Source: an uncultured Pelagibacteraceae bacterium (GTDB taxonomy: Bacteria > Pseudomonadota > Alphaproteobacteria > Pelagibacterales > Pelagibacteraceae). Taken from it: a stretch of 64,000 bases of DNA. The translations under genes and the position numbers were made by a program. The first letter of the stretch is position 1. Each line of letters opens with the position of its first letter. Positions 8,818-18,366 of this stretch are shown in pieces. The stretch covers positions 124,001 to 188,000 of the forward strand of contig CACDEB010000002.1 of the NCBI GenBank assembly GCA_902551755.1, in the 5' to 3' direction. The notes beneath the pieces are model-generated. The model saw nothing but the letters and a program-made list of their open reading frames with translations. It was not told where the DNA came from and ran no database searches.

Positions 8818-10332
8818 TTGAAAATACATAAAGTAAAAGTTTTCGCATCAAAAGATAAACTAAGTAAAAAAAATCAACTTGCATGGAAAATTGCAGAAAT
8901 TGCTAGTGATAATGCTAAATTAAATAAAGATGCAGTTGACATGGTGATAAACAGGATGATTGATAATGCATCTGTAGCTATCGCTTCATTAAACAGAAAA
9001 GCTGTAATTACCTCAAGAGAGATGGCAATGAAACATTCAAGGCGTAATGGTGCTACTTTATTTGGAATTAATTCAAAAAAGAAATTTGATTGTGAATGGG
9101 CTGCATGGTCCAATGGAACTGCTGTAAGAGAATTAGATTTTCACGATACTTTTTTGGCAGCAGACTATAGTCATCCGGGAGATAATATTCCTGCATTAAT
9201 GGCTGTTGCGCAACAAAAGAAAGTTTCAGGTTTAAATCTTATTAAAGGAATTATTACTGCATATGAGGTGCAAGTAAATCTTGTAAAAGGTATCTGTCTC
9301 CATAAACATAAAGTAGATCATATAGCTCATTTAGGTCCAAGTGTTGCAGCAGGTTTAGGAACAATGCTAAATTTAAAAACAGAAACAATCTACCAAGCTG
9401 TTCAACAAGCATTGCATGTTACTGTTTCTACAAGACAATCTAGAAAAGGAGAAATTTCTAGTTGGAAAGCTTTTGCTCCTGCGCATGCTGGAAAACTTGG
9501 TATAGAAGCAGTCGATAGAGCAATGAGAGGTGAAGGAGCGCCAAGTCCAATTTATGAGGGAGAAGATAGTGTGATTGCAAGAATACTTGATGGAAAAAAA
9601 GCATTATATAAAGTTCCACTTCCAAAAAAAAATCAGGAAAAAAAAGCTATTCTTGAAACTTATACAAAAGAATATTCAGCAGAATATCAAGCACAAGCTC
9701 TTATAGACCTTGCAAAAAAATTAAATAAAAAAATAGACAATTTAAATGAAATTAAAAAAATAGATATATACACTAGTCATCATACTCATTATGTAATTGG
9801 AACAGGAGCAAACGATCCACAAAAAATGGATCCTAATGCAAGTAGAGAAACTTTAGATCATTCTATAATGTATATTTTTGCAGTTGCTTTAGAGGATGCT
9901 GATTGGCACCACGTTAAATCATATAGCAAATCGAGAGCAAGAAAGAAAAGTACTATAAAAATATGGAGAACAATTAAAACTCATGAGGATAAAAAATGGA
10001 CTAAACGTTACCATGATCCAAACCCAAAAAATAAAGCTTTTGGGGCTAAGGTTATAGTCACATTAAAAAATAATAAAAAAATTGTTGAAGAACAAGGTGT
10101 AGCAGACGCTCATCCTTATGGTTTAAGGCCATTTAAAAGGGCTAATTATATTAAAAAGTTTTTTACACTTACAAAAGATATTATACCCAAAAAGGAGTCA
10201 GATAGATTTCTTAGAGATATTCAAAACTTAAGAAACTTAAAGTCAAATCAGTTACACAAATTAAATATTGAAATTAATAGTAGAAATATTAAAAAAATAA
10301 AAAAATTGGGATTTTTTAATGCACTTTATTAA
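8818..10332 (+). CDS. prpD: 2-methylcitrate dehydratase (MmgE/PrpD family)
   Basis: Dehydrates 2-methylcitrate to 2-methyl-cis-aconitate in the methylcitrate cycle that consumes propionyl-CoA. The 504 residues follow the MmgE/PrpD fold. Recognisable parts are RELDFHDTF, the YSHPGDN segment, HLGPSVAAGLG and SSWKAFAPAHAGKLGIEA. The start is TTG, supported by AAGAAGGA five bases upstream and by the lack of a better upstream start. The first gene of a prpD-prpB-prpC set, it overlaps prpB by 14 bases. No prpE (propionyl-CoA synthetase) is nearby, so propionyl-CoA is probably supplied by amino acid, odd-chain or DMSP breakdown. Confidence 0.9.
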   Translation: MKIHKVKVFASKDKLSKKNQLAWKIAEIASDNAKLNKDAVDMVINRMIDNASVAIASLNRKAVITSREMAMKHSRRNGATLFGINSKKKFDCEWAAWSNGTAVRELDFHDTFLAADYSHPGDNIPALMAVAQQKKVSGLNLIKGIITAYEVQVNLVKGICLHKHKVDHIAHLGPSVAAGLGTMLNLKTETIYQAVQQALHVTVSTRQSRKGEISSWKAFAPAHAGKLGIEAVDRAMRGEGAPSPIYEGEDSVIARILDGKKALYKVPLPKKNQEKKAILETYTKEYSAEYQAQALIDLAKKLNKKIDNLNEIKKIDIYTSHHTHYVIGTGANDPQKMDPNASRETLDHSIMYIFAVALEDADWHHVKSYSKSRARKKSTIKIWRTIKTHEDKKWTKRYHDPNPKNKAFGAKVIVTLKNNKKIVEEQGVADAHPYGLRPFKRANYIKKFFTLTKDIIPKKESDRFLRDIQNLRNLKSNQLHKLNIEINSRNIKKIKKLGFFNALY

Positions 10333-11215
10333 AAAAAAAATAAAAGAAAAAAGAAAAGATTTTGTTGATAAATTAAAAAGTGGAAAAATTTTAAGAGTTC
10401 CTGGTGCATACAATCCATTAACCGCTAAAATAATTGAAGAAATTGGCTATGATGCTGTTTATGTTTCGGGCGGTGTTATGTCTAATGACCTTGGTTACCC
10501 TGATATAGGTCTTACTACACTTGAAGATGTAAGTAATAGATCAAAACAAATAGCAAGAGTTACAAACCTTCCTACAATTGTTGATATAGATACTGGTTTT
10601 AAGTCTTGCAAAAAAACAATTAAAACTTTTGAAAAATTTGGTGTGACAGCGGTGCACATAGAAGACCAAGTTGAAAGAAAAAGATGTGGTCACCTTGATA
10701 ACAAAGAACTTATTTCTGTTAAAAAAATGGTAAAAAAGATTGAAGAATGTGTCAAAGCTAGGAAAGATAAAAATTTTAAGATAATTGCTAGATCAGATGC
10801 AAAAAGTGTTGAGGGAATAGATAAAATGATTGATAGATGTAAAGCATATATCGACGCAGGAGCGGAAATAGTTTTCCCTGAAGCATTAAAAGATAAAGGT
10901 GAATTTGAAAAAGTTAGGAAAAGTCTTAGTTCATATTTACTTGCAAACATGACAGAATTTGGAAAAACAGATCTTTTAGATTATAAAGAGCTAGAAAATA
11001 TGGGTTACAATATTGTTATATATCCTGTTACAACTCAAAGATTGGCAATGAAAAGTGTGGAAGAAGGTCTGAGGAAAATTTTTGAAGAAGGGCATCAAAA
11101 AAACCTTATTGATAAAATGCAAACTAGAAGTAGATTATACGACTTAGTAGATTATGAAAAATACAATGCTCTCGACAAAAAAATATATAATTTTAGTACA
11201 GATGGACATGATTAA
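10319..11215 (+). CDS. prpB: 2-methylisocitrate lyase
   Basis: Cleaves 2-methylisocitrate to pyruvate and succinate. It belongs to the isocitrate lyase/PEP mutase superfamily. Evidence includes RVPGAYNPLTA (26-36), VYVSGG (47-52), DIDTG (89-93) and the catalytic KRCGH loop (121-125). The family KRCGH loop plus a 298-residue length fits PrpB better than isocitrate lyase AceA (over 400 residues). The N-terminal 20 residues are unusually lysine-rich. It overlaps prpD upstream and shares a TAATG junction with prpC downstream, so all three are one translationally coupled operon. Confidence 0.92.
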   Translation: MHFIKKKIKEKRKDFVDKLKSGKILRVPGAYNPLTAKIIEEIGYDAVYVSGGVMSNDLGYPDIGLTTLEDVSNRSKQIARVTNLPTIVDIDTGFKSCKKTIKTFEKFGVTAVHIEDQVERKRCGHLDNKELISVKKMVKKIEECVKARKDKNFKIIARSDAKSVEGIDKMIDRCKAYIDAGAEIVFPEALKDKGEFEKVRKSLSSYLLANMTEFGKTDLLDYKELENMGYNIVIYPVTTQRLAMKSVEEGLRKIFEEGHQKNLIDKMQTRSRLYDLVDYEKYNALDKKIYNFSTDGHD

Positions 11216-12339
11216 TGGCTGAAGATATTAAAAAAGGTTTACTTGGAATTGTGGTTGATGAGACGGAAGTTTCAAAAGTAATGCCAGAAATTAACTCTCT
11301 TACATATAGGGGGTATGCTGCACAAGACCTTTGTGCGAAATGTAAGTTTGAAGAAGTTGCATATCTCATTCTAAATGGAGAATTACCTTCTGAGAAACAA
11401 TTAAAAGATTTTGAAAAAGTTGAGAGAAAAGAGCGAAACCTATCAAAGACATTATTAGAAAGTATTAAGAATTTTCCTAAAAAATCACATCCTATGGATG
11501 TGGCTAGAACAGCTGTAAGTATAATGGGGCTAGAAGACAAAGAAACTAAAGATAATTCACCTGAAGCAAACTTAAGAAAGGTAATGAGAATTTTTGCAAA
11601 AACACCTGTTGCTTTAGCAGCTTTCTATAGAATTAGAAAAGGAAAGAAAATCATTAAACCAAAAAGTAATTTGTCATTCTCAGAAAACTTTTTTTATATG
11701 TGTTTTGGAAGAGTTCCTGAAAAAGAAATTGTAAAAGCGTTTGATGTATCTCTTATATTATATGCTGAACATAGTTTTAATGTTTCTACGTTTACTGCAA
11801 GAACAATTACTAGCAGCTTGTCAGATATTCATGGTGCAATTACTGGCGCTATTGCGAGTTTAAAAGGACCGTTACACGGTGGGGCAAATGAGGAAGTAAT
11901 GCATATGATGAATAAAATTAAAAAACCTGAAAATGCATTAAATTGGATAAACAATGCTTTAGATCAAAAAGCTGTTGTAATGGGCTTTGGTCATAGAGTT
12001 TATAAAAGTGGCGATTCTAGAGTGCCAACTATGAGAGAATATTTTTCTAAAGTTGCAAAAGTTAAAAAAGACAAGAAATTTGAAAAAATTTACGACATAG
12101 TTGAAAAGGTTATGATTGAAAGAAAAAACATTCATCCTAATGTAGACTATCCAACAGGTCCTACTTATCATTTGATGGGATTTGACACAGACTTTTTTAC
12201 ACCAATATTTGTAATTTCACGAATTACAGGGTGGTCTGCACATATTCTTGAGCAACACGCTGCAAACAAACTGATAAGACCTCTGGCAAGTTATAAAGGT
12301 AATAGCTATAGAAAAGTTATACCTATAAATCAGAGATAA
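11215..12339 (+). CDS. prpC: 2-methylcitrate synthase (citrate synthase family)
   Basis: Condenses propionyl-CoA with oxaloacetate. At 374 residues it is the short citrate-synthase form typical of PrpC. Catalytic elements are LHGGAN (His221), GFGHRVY (His260) and the Asp region in MGFDTDFFTP. The C-terminal RPLASYKG arginine segment is also present. Its place directly after prpD and prpB, with a TAATG overlap, is the main reason to call 2-methylcitrate rather than citrate synthase. Many such enzymes use both acetyl- and propionyl-CoA. Confidence 0.9.
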   Translation: MAEDIKKGLLGIVVDETEVSKVMPEINSLTYRGYAAQDLCAKCKFEEVAYLILNGELPSEKQLKDFEKVERKERNLSKTLLESIKNFPKKSHPMDVARTAVSIMGLEDKETKDNSPEANLRKVMRIFAKTPVALAAFYRIRKGKKIIKPKSNLSFSENFFYMCFGRVPEKEIVKAFDVSLILYAEHSFNVSTFTARTITSSLSDIHGAITGAIASLKGPLHGGANEEVMHMMNKIKKPENALNWINNALDQKAVVMGFGHRVYKSGDSRVPTMREYFSKVAKVKKDKKFEKIYDIVEKVMIERKNIHPNVDYPTGPTYHLMGFDTDFFTPIFVISRITGWSAHILEQHAANKLIRPLASYKGNSYRKVIPINQR

Positions 12340-12340
12340 T

Positions 12341-13372
12341 TTGAAAAACATATTTAAAAATATAAAAATTTTCTCAATAAATATTTTGGTTCTTTTTATT
12401 TCAATTGTAATAATTGAATGCTTTTTTGGATACTGGTTTAAAAATGAACTCTCAGAAAGACTTTCAAGTGAGAGAAATATTGAGAGAATTTATAAGTTTA
12501 ATTTTTCCAACCATAAAGGTACATCGTTTTATAAAAGAAATAACCAAGGCTTTAGAGTATCTGAAAAAGAACTAAATGATAACAACCCTGAAATAATTTT
12601 TGTTGGTGGCTCTACAACAAATCAAAAATTTTTAAATTATGAGGATACAATTGTTGGAAGATTACAAGAAAATTTTAAAAAGATTAAGATTGTTAATGCT
12701 GGTGTAGATGGAATGTCAATTTTAGGTCACATAAATAGTTTTCAGTTGTGGTTTGATAAAATTGATAATTTCAATCCAAAATATTACATTTTTTATATTG
12801 GAATTAACGATCAAGCCAACTTGAAAAAAAATGACAAGATTAATAGTATAGATAATCTTATTGAAAGTTCCCCTAAAAATAATTTCATTGAATACGTTGA
12901 ATCAAACTCCTTTTTTTATAATCAAATTAGAAGAGTGAAAACTATACTTTTCATTAAAACCGGTAATGATTTATTTTCAAATAATGTCAATGATGGTGAA
13001 ATGGTTTATGGCGAAAGAACAACTAAAGACTTTAAATACTATTCTAGTTTTGAAAGTAATGATCAGCAAACTACATTAAATGAATATTATAACAGTTTGT
13101 TAATTGATTTGACTAGTAAAGTAAAAGAAAGAAATTCAGAAATAATTTACATAACACAAATTTCAGGCACTGGTATGAATAAAAATCTATATATAATTGC
13201 AAATACTATTATATCACATTGCAGAGATTATAAACTCAACTGTATTAATTTAGCAAAAAATGCCAACCTTAATTATGAAGACTTTTATGATTGGACTCAT
13301 TTAAATCCAAAAGGTTCGAAAAAGGTATCAAACTTTTTAACTAAAGAGTTTCAAAAACTTTCTATTAACTAA
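12341..13372 (+). CDS. membrane-anchored SGNH/GDSL-type hydrolase
   Basis: A 343-residue protein with one N-terminal membrane segment (about 9-30), placing the rest in the periplasm. SGNH-family blocks are visible: GGSTTN (89-94) with the candidate nucleophile Ser91, GIND (154-157) for block III, and DWTHLNPKG (Asp317, His320) for the C-terminal catalytic pair. This predicts an esterase or acyl/acetyl-esterase acting on an envelope component, but the substrate is unknown. It starts with TTG one base after the prpC stop, so it is probably transcribed with the prp genes without an evident metabolic link. It converges on nrdB with an 8-base overlap. Confidence 0.72.
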   Translation: MKNIFKNIKIFSINILVLFISIVIIECFFGYWFKNELSERLSSERNIERIYKFNFSNHKGTSFYKRNNQGFRVSEKELNDNNPEIIFVGGSTTNQKFLNYEDTIVGRLQENFKKIKIVNAGVDGMSILGHINSFQLWFDKIDNFNPKYYIFYIGINDQANLKKNDKINSIDNLIESSPKNNFIEYVESNSFFYNQIRRVKTILFIKTGNDLFSNNVNDGEMVYGERTTKDFKYYSSFESNDQQTTLNEYYNSLLIDLTSKVKERNSEIIYITQISGTGMNKNLYIIANTIISHCRDYKLNCINLAKNANLNYEDFYDWTHLNPKGSKKVSNFLTKEFQKLSIN

Positions 13373-14375
13373 AAGCTTCTACCCAATTACCTCTTGTGGA
13401 TGCTTTTGAATACTCAGTTGCTCTTCCTTCAAAAAAGTTCATATGTTCAACAGCATTTAACATAGTGTCAAGCCAAGTGAGTGGATTTTTTTCTATATCA
13501 TAAATTGGCTCAAGACCTAACTGAACTAATCTTCTGTTTCCAATAAATCTAATGTAGTCTTTAACTTCTTGAGCTGTAAGACCTTTCATCGGTCCCATTT
13601 CAAAAGCTAAATCTATAAATGCATCCTCATGCTCTACAATTGTTCTACATGCATCATAAATTTCTTTTTTAAGCTTTGGAGTCCAGATCTCAGGATTTTC
13701 TTTTATAAACTCTTTGAAAATTCTGATCATTGAGTTGCAATGGAGAGTTTCATCTCTTACTGACCAAGTAACTATCTGTCCCATACCTTTAAGTTTATTG
13801 TGTCTTGGAAAGTTTAACAAAATTGCAAAACTTGCAAATAATTGTAGTCCTTCAGTAAAAGCACTAAATACTGCAACAGTCTTAGCAATATCTTCTTTTG
13901 AGTTTACGTTAAACCCTTGCATATAATCGTACTTATCTTTCATTTCTTTATACTTCATGAAAGCTGAATACTCAGACTCGGGCATACCAATTGTATCTAA
14001 TAAATGCGAGTAAGCAGCCACGTGTACTGTTTCCATTGCAGCAAAAGCTGTCATCATCATTAAAACTTCTGTGGGTTTAAATACTGTTGTGTAATGTCTC
14101 AAGTAACAGTTATTAACTTCAACATCTGCTTGAGTAAAAAATCTAAAGATTTGAGTTACTAAATTTTTTTCTGGTTCTGACAAATTTTTTTGCCAATCTC
14201 TAACGTCATCTCCTAATGGCACTTCCTCTGGTAACCAGTGTATTCTTTGTTGAGTTAACCAAGCATCATAACACCATGGATATCTGAATGGTTTGTAAAC
14301 AGGATTTTCTACTAATAGTCCCATTTTTTTTGGTTGAATAATTTTTCCTTTTTCCTCTTTTTTTACTACTGACAT
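13365..14375 (-). CDS. nrdB: ribonucleotide reductase class I, radical (beta) subunit
   Basis: Houses the diiron-tyrosyl radical used by NrdA to reduce ribonucleotides. Counted from the ATG at 14375, the key residues fall at the E. coli positions: Asp84 (TQAD), Glu115 and His118 (METVH), radical Tyr122 (AAYSH). The second ExxH is in RDETLHCNSM. A GTG nine bases farther upstream is in frame, but AGGAG ends eight bases before the ATG, so I take the ATG. The gene overlaps the end of nrdA by 10 bases. The retained Tyr argues for an ordinary tyrosyl-radical enzyme rather than a tyrosine-free class Ic type. Confidence 0.95.
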   Translation of the reverse strand: MSVVKKEEKGKIIQPKKMGLLVENPVYKPFRYPWCYDAWLTQQRIHWLPEEVPLGDDVRDWQKNLSEPEKNLVTQIFRFFTQADVEVNNCYLRHYTTVFKPTEVLMMMTAFAAMETVHVAAYSHLLDTIGMPESEYSAFMKYKEMKDKYDYMQGFNVNSKEDIAKTVAVFSAFTEGLQLFASFAILLNFPRHNKLKGMGQIVTWSVRDETLHCNSMIRIFKEFIKENPEIWTPKLKKEIYDACRTIVEHEDAFIDLAFEMGPMKGLTAQEVKDYIRFIGNRRLVQLGLEPIYDIEKNPLTWLDTMLNAVEHMNFFEGRATEYSKASTRGNWVEAFS

Positions 14376-16303
14376 GATAGACACTCCTCGTATTTGTTTT
14401 CGTCGGTTTCTTGTTGATTTGATTTATATACATTTGCAGTAACATCGGTCGATTTTGCATCATTAACATTTTCTGCTCTTTGTATTGATTTAGACCTGCA
14501 ATAATAAAGGCTCTTCAATCCTTTCTTCCAAGCTTGGAAATGAATTTGATGAAGATCTCTTTTATGAACATCTGCAGGTAAAAATAAGTTAATAGATTGT
14601 GCTTGCGAAATATGTGGAGTTCTGTCCGCACTTAAATCAACAAGCCATCTTTGATCTAATTCAAAAGCTGTTTTGAAAACATCCTTTTCTTCTTGTGTTA
14701 AAAAATCTAAATGTGATACAGAACCTTGGTTAGTCGTAATTGTTGACCAGGTTTCATCTGTATCTTTCCCATGTTTTTCTAATAACTTTCTCAAGTATTT
14801 ATTTCTGACATTGAAAGATCCAGAGAGAGTTTTGTGAGTATAACTATTTGCTGCAATCGGCTCAACTCCAGGAGAAGTTCCACCGCAAATAATTGAAATG
14901 GAAGCAGTTGGAGCAATCGCAGTTTTATTTGAAAATCTCTCTTTAAAACCATATTCAGCAGCGTCTGGACATGCTCCTCTTTCCTCAGCTAAATCTTTTG
15001 ATGATTTATCAACTTTCTTTTGGATATTTTCAAAAATCTTTTTGTTCCAAACTTTGCTCATGACTGACTCTAGGGGTATCATTTTTTTCTGATAATATGA
15101 GTGAAGCCCCATAACACCTAAGCCTACACTTCGCTCCTTTGCAGCTGAATATGTTGCATCTCTAAACTCTTCTGGAGCATTATTAATAAAGTCAGTTAAG
15201 ACATTATCTAAAAATCTCATTACATCATCGACAAAATTTTCATCATCTTTCCACTCATCATATTTTTCAATATTTAATGAAGATAAACAACAAACAGCAG
15301 TTCTGTCTCTACCCTCTTTATCAATACCTGTTGGAAGAGTGATCTCACTACATAAGTTAGATGTTTTAACCGTCAAACCAGCCAACTTATGATGTTGAGG
15401 TATTTGTCTATTAACTGTATCAATAAAAATTATGTAAGGCTCACCGGTTTCAACTCTTGCAGTTAATAATCTGATCCATAAATTTCTAGCTGAAACAGTT
15501 GATTGCACAGCTCCATTTTTTGGACTCTTAAGAGCCCATTGTTCATCAAGTTCAACTGCTCTCATGAAAGCATCTGAAACAAGAACACCATGATGAAGGT
15601 TAAGAGCTTTTCTATTTGGGTCTCCACCAGTAGGTCTTCTCATTTCAATAAATTCTTCAATCTCTGGATGGTCAATAGGTAAATAACAAGCAGCAGATCC
15701 TCTTCTTAAGGAACCTTGGCTGATTGCCATTGTTAAAGAGTCCATAACTTTTATAAAAGGAATTATTCCAGAAGTTTTTCCAACTCTTCCAATTTTTTCA
15801 CCAATTGATCTTAGATTTCCCCAATAACTTCCAATACCGCCGCCTCTTGCAGCTAACCAAACATTCTCACTCCAAAGACCCAAGATGCCATTTAAACTGT
15901 CACTCGCCTCATTTAAGAAACATGATATTGGTAAACCTCTTGTAGTTCCTCCATTAGATAGAACTGGTGTTGCAGGCATGAACCAAAGATTACTAATATA
16001 ATTATATAATCTTTGTGCGTGTAAATTATCATCAGCATAATGACTTGCTACTCTTGCAAATAAGTCTTGGAAAGATTCATTCTCTCCTAAATATCTATCG
16101 CTAAGTGTTGCTTTTCCAAAATCTGTTAGATTTTCATCTCTACTTCTATCAATCTTTATTGTAATACCTCTAGAGTTTTGAAATAGCTCTGTATTGTTGT
16201 TTAAAGAGAATAAATCTGGACCTTTAGTCTTAGTCTTCTGATCAACCTGAGGTTTAAATTCAGAGACAGCTTTCTTTATTGCCTGAGACAAGACTTTGTT
16301 CAT
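14366..16303 (-). CDS. nrdA: ribonucleotide reductase class I, catalytic (alpha) subunit
   Basis: Reduces ribonucleoside diphosphates for DNA synthesis. The active-site set is visible: Cys128 (PISCFL), the NLCSE motif (Asn316, Cys318, Glu320) and a cysteine pair at 338-339 that supplies the partner of Cys128. The C-terminal shuttle pair is ECLSC (Cys641, Cys644). At 645 residues it is about 115 shorter than E. coli NrdA. The N-terminus has no recognisable ATP-cone with its KRDG-type motif, so dATP inhibition through that domain is not expected. Transcription probably starts within a region holding two NrdR-like boxes. It overlaps nrdB. Confidence 0.95.
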   Translation of the reverse strand: MNKVLSQAIKKAVSEFKPQVDQKTKTKGPDLFSLNNNTELFQNSRGITIKIDRSRDENLTDFGKATLSDRYLGENESFQDLFARVASHYADDNLHAQRLYNYISNLWFMPATPVLSNGGTTRGLPISCFLNEASDSLNGILGLWSENVWLAARGGGIGSYWGNLRSIGEKIGRVGKTSGIIPFIKVMDSLTMAISQGSLRRGSAACYLPIDHPEIEEFIEMRRPTGGDPNRKALNLHHGVLVSDAFMRAVELDEQWALKSPKNGAVQSTVSARNLWIRLLTARVETGEPYIIFIDTVNRQIPQHHKLAGLTVKTSNLCSEITLPTGIDKEGRDRTAVCCLSSLNIEKYDEWKDDENFVDDVMRFLDNVLTDFINNAPEEFRDATYSAAKERSVGLGVMGLHSYYQKKMIPLESVMSKVWNKKIFENIQKKVDKSSKDLAEERGACPDAAEYGFKERFSNKTAIAPTASISIICGGTSPGVEPIAANSYTHKTLSGSFNVRNKYLRKLLEKHGKDTDETWSTITTNQGSVSHLDFLTQEEKDVFKTAFELDQRWLVDLSADRTPHISQAQSINLFLPADVHKRDLHQIHFQAWKKGLKSLYYCRSKSIQRAENVNDAKSTDVTANVYKSNQQETDENKYEECLSCQ

Positions 16304-16337
16304 TGTACTCCCTTTTTAACACTATTTATTAGTAAAA

Positions 16338-16384
16338 CAACTATATGTTGTGTGCAGATTTCTTAAATACACTATATAAATTAA
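16338..16384 (-). promoter_or_regulatory. tandem NrdR-box operator upstream of nrdAB
   Basis: Two 16-base elements, CAACTATATGTTGTGT (16338-16353) and ACACTATATAAATTAA (16369-16384), match 13 and 12 positions of the NrdR consensus ACACWATATATWGTGT by my count. Their starts are exactly 31 bp apart, the three-helical-turn spacing known for NrdR operators. They lie 35-81 bases upstream of nrdA. NrdR represses ribonucleotide reductase genes when dATP is high. The nrdR gene is not in this window. Confidence 0.72.
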
Positions 16385-16458
16385 AAATCAACAGAACATT
16401 TATAGAACATAAAAAAAATAGTTCAATAAAAAAATCAAAAAAATGTACATATATCAAC

Positions 16459-17904
16459 ATGGAAGTGGAAAAAAAAATCGACCCGTTAGGATTTAGAGAA
16501 TATGACGCTAGGTGGTTATACCCAAAAAGCATCAACTCGAAGGGAATCGAGGCCGTAGGAAAAGGATTCGGGACACAGGTTATTAACTCTGAAAAGAATC
16601 CTATTGTAATTGTAGGAAATGACTACAGATCTTATAGCGAAGAAGTTAAAAATAATTTTATAAGAGGACTATTATCAACTGGCTGTAATGTAAAAGATAT
16701 AGGTTTATGTTTATCACCCACAGTTTATTTTTCTCAATTTAAAATAAAATCAAATGCTGTTGCAATGATAACAGCGAGCCACAATGAAAATGGTTGGACG
16801 GGAATAAAGATGGGAATTGAAAAAGGTTTAACTCATTGTAAAGAAGAAATGTCTGAACTTAAATCAATAGTAATGAATGAAACATTTAAACAAGGTTCAG
16901 GTAAATATGAAAAAGTAAAAGATTTTAATAAAGTATATATTGATGAATTATCAAAAAATAAGATTAAGAAAAAATTAAAAGTTGTGGCTGCTTGTGGTAA
17001 TGGCACTGCTGGAATATTCGCACCTGAAATCCTTAGGAATATTGGGTGTGAAGTAATAGAGCTTGATTGTAACTTAGACTATAGTTTCCCTAGATATAAC
17101 CCAAATCCAGAAGATATGAAAATGTTACATGAAATTTCAAAATGCGTAAAAGAAAACAATGCAGACGCAGGTTTTGGGTTTGATGGCGATGGAGACAGAG
17201 TTGGAGTGATAGATAATAAAGGAAATGAAATATTTGCAGACAAAATCGGTTTATTAATTGCTAGAAATATTTCAGAGTTGCATCCAAATAATAAATTTAT
17301 TGTAGATGTAAAATCTACAGGATTGTTTAGCAAAGATGAAATTTTAAAAAAAAATAATTGTAAAACTCTGTATTGGAAAACAGGACATTCGTATATTAAG
17401 AGAAAAGTAAAAGAAGACAATGCAATTGCTGGATTTGAAAAAAGTGGCCACTTTTTTTTTAATAAACCCTTGGGATTTGGCTTTGACGATGGAATTAATT
17501 CTGCAATTCAAATTTGTCATTTAATTGATAATCAAAATAAAAAGTTAGATGTTTTAATAAGTGATTTGCCAAAAACTTTTCAAAGCCCAACTATGGGACC
17601 ATTTTGTAAAGATGAAGAAAAATATAAAGTTATAGACGAAATTATCTCTAATATAAAAAAACTTCAGACTGATAAACAAAAAATATGTAATCAGGAAATA
17701 ACTGACATACTTACAGTGAATGGTGTGAGATTTACTCTTGCTGATGGATCTTGGGGTCTTGTAAGAGCATCTTCAAACAAACCATCACTTGTTGTTGTTA
17801 CAGAGAGTCCAGTATCAGATAAAATAAAAACCGATATCTTTAGATTTATTGATGATCTACTTCAAAAAACTGGAAAGATAGGTGAATACGATCAAAAGAT
17901 ATAG
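16459..17904 (+). CDS. phosphomannomutase/phosphoglucomutase
   Basis: Interconverts hexose 1- and 6-phosphates for sugar-nucleotide synthesis. The phosphoserine loop is TASHN (Ser107), the metal-binding loop is GFDGDGDR (about residues 236-243), and the C-terminal phosphate-binding part is VRASSNKPSLVV. An in-frame ATG at 16345 would add 38 lysine-rich residues, but that stretch runs through the NrdR-like boxes of the divergent nrdA gene and has no family similarity I can see, so I place the start at 16459. The resulting 481-residue protein fits the AlgC/ManB family. Mannose and glucose cannot be separated by motif. Confidence 0.88.
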   Translation: MEVEKKIDPLGFREYDARWLYPKSINSKGIEAVGKGFGTQVINSEKNPIVIVGNDYRSYSEEVKNNFIRGLLSTGCNVKDIGLCLSPTVYFSQFKIKSNAVAMITASHNENGWTGIKMGIEKGLTHCKEEMSELKSIVMNETFKQGSGKYEKVKDFNKVYIDELSKNKIKKKLKVVAACGNGTAGIFAPEILRNIGCEVIELDCNLDYSFPRYNPNPEDMKMLHEISKCVKENNADAGFGFDGDGDRVGVIDNKGNEIFADKIGLLIARNISELHPNNKFIVDVKSTGLFSKDEILKKNNCKTLYWKTGHSYIKRKVKEDNAIAGFEKSGHFFFNKPLGFGFDDGINSAIQICHLIDNQNKKLDVLISDLPKTFQSPTMGPFCKDEEKYKVIDEIISNIKKLQTDKQKICNQEITDILTVNGVRFTLADGSWGLVRASSNKPSLVVVTESPVSDKIKTDIFRFIDDLLQKTGKIGEYDQKI

Positions 17905-17906
17905 TT

Positions 17907-18308
17907 TTAAACTTTATTTCCTTTAATCAAAAAATAAAAGCCGCCAATAAAAAGAAAAATTTGCTCACTAGTAAATAATTTTTGGGTTATAAACCAATCT
18001 GGGTGAGCAATTATAAATATATTTGTCATGAGTATTACAATTACAAGTCCCGCAAATCTTGTAAGCGTATCTCCTATGGGATTTTTCAAAAAACCACTCA
18101 CAATTAAAATTATTCCAGATAAAAGTTCACTTAATGCAACAAATGTTGCAAGTGCTGGAGGTAAACCAAAATATTCAACCAGACCTGCTGGTGGCAAAGG
18201 AAATTTAGCATAACCGTGAATGATAAAAGCTATTCCGATACCAAATCTTAGTAAAAGAGAAGCCAATGCTTCAAAGTTTAGTAAAAAGTTTTTTAATTTA
18301 GAAACCAT
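17907..18308 (-). CDS. DoxX-family membrane protein
   Basis: A 133-residue inner-membrane protein with about four hydrophobic helices. The first half contains LLRFGIGIAFIIHGYAKF and the FGLPPALATFVALSELLSG segment, both typical of DoxX/SURF4-like proteins. Family members are linked to thiosulfate oxidation or oxidative stress in some organisms, but most have no assigned reaction. It converges on the phosphohexomutase gene and lies downstream of two TauE/SafE genes, which may hint at sulfur or redox handling. Confidence 0.75.
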   Translation of the reverse strand: MVSKLKNFLLNFEALASLLLRFGIGIAFIIHGYAKFPLPPAGLVEYFGLPPALATFVALSELLSGIILIVSGFLKNPIGDTLTRFAGLVIVILMTNIFIIAHPDWFITQKLFTSEQIFLFIGGFYFLIKGNKV

Positions 18309-18366
18309 TAATTAAAATTTAAATAATTTTTATTTAAGTTCAAGATAAGTTTTTAAATTATCACCA

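Noticed and set aside
16345-16458. N-terminal extension of the phosphohexomutase from an earlier ATG
   Set aside because: It runs through the NrdR-like boxes of nrdA, is low-complexity and lysine-rich, and the family start fits the later ATG at 16459.
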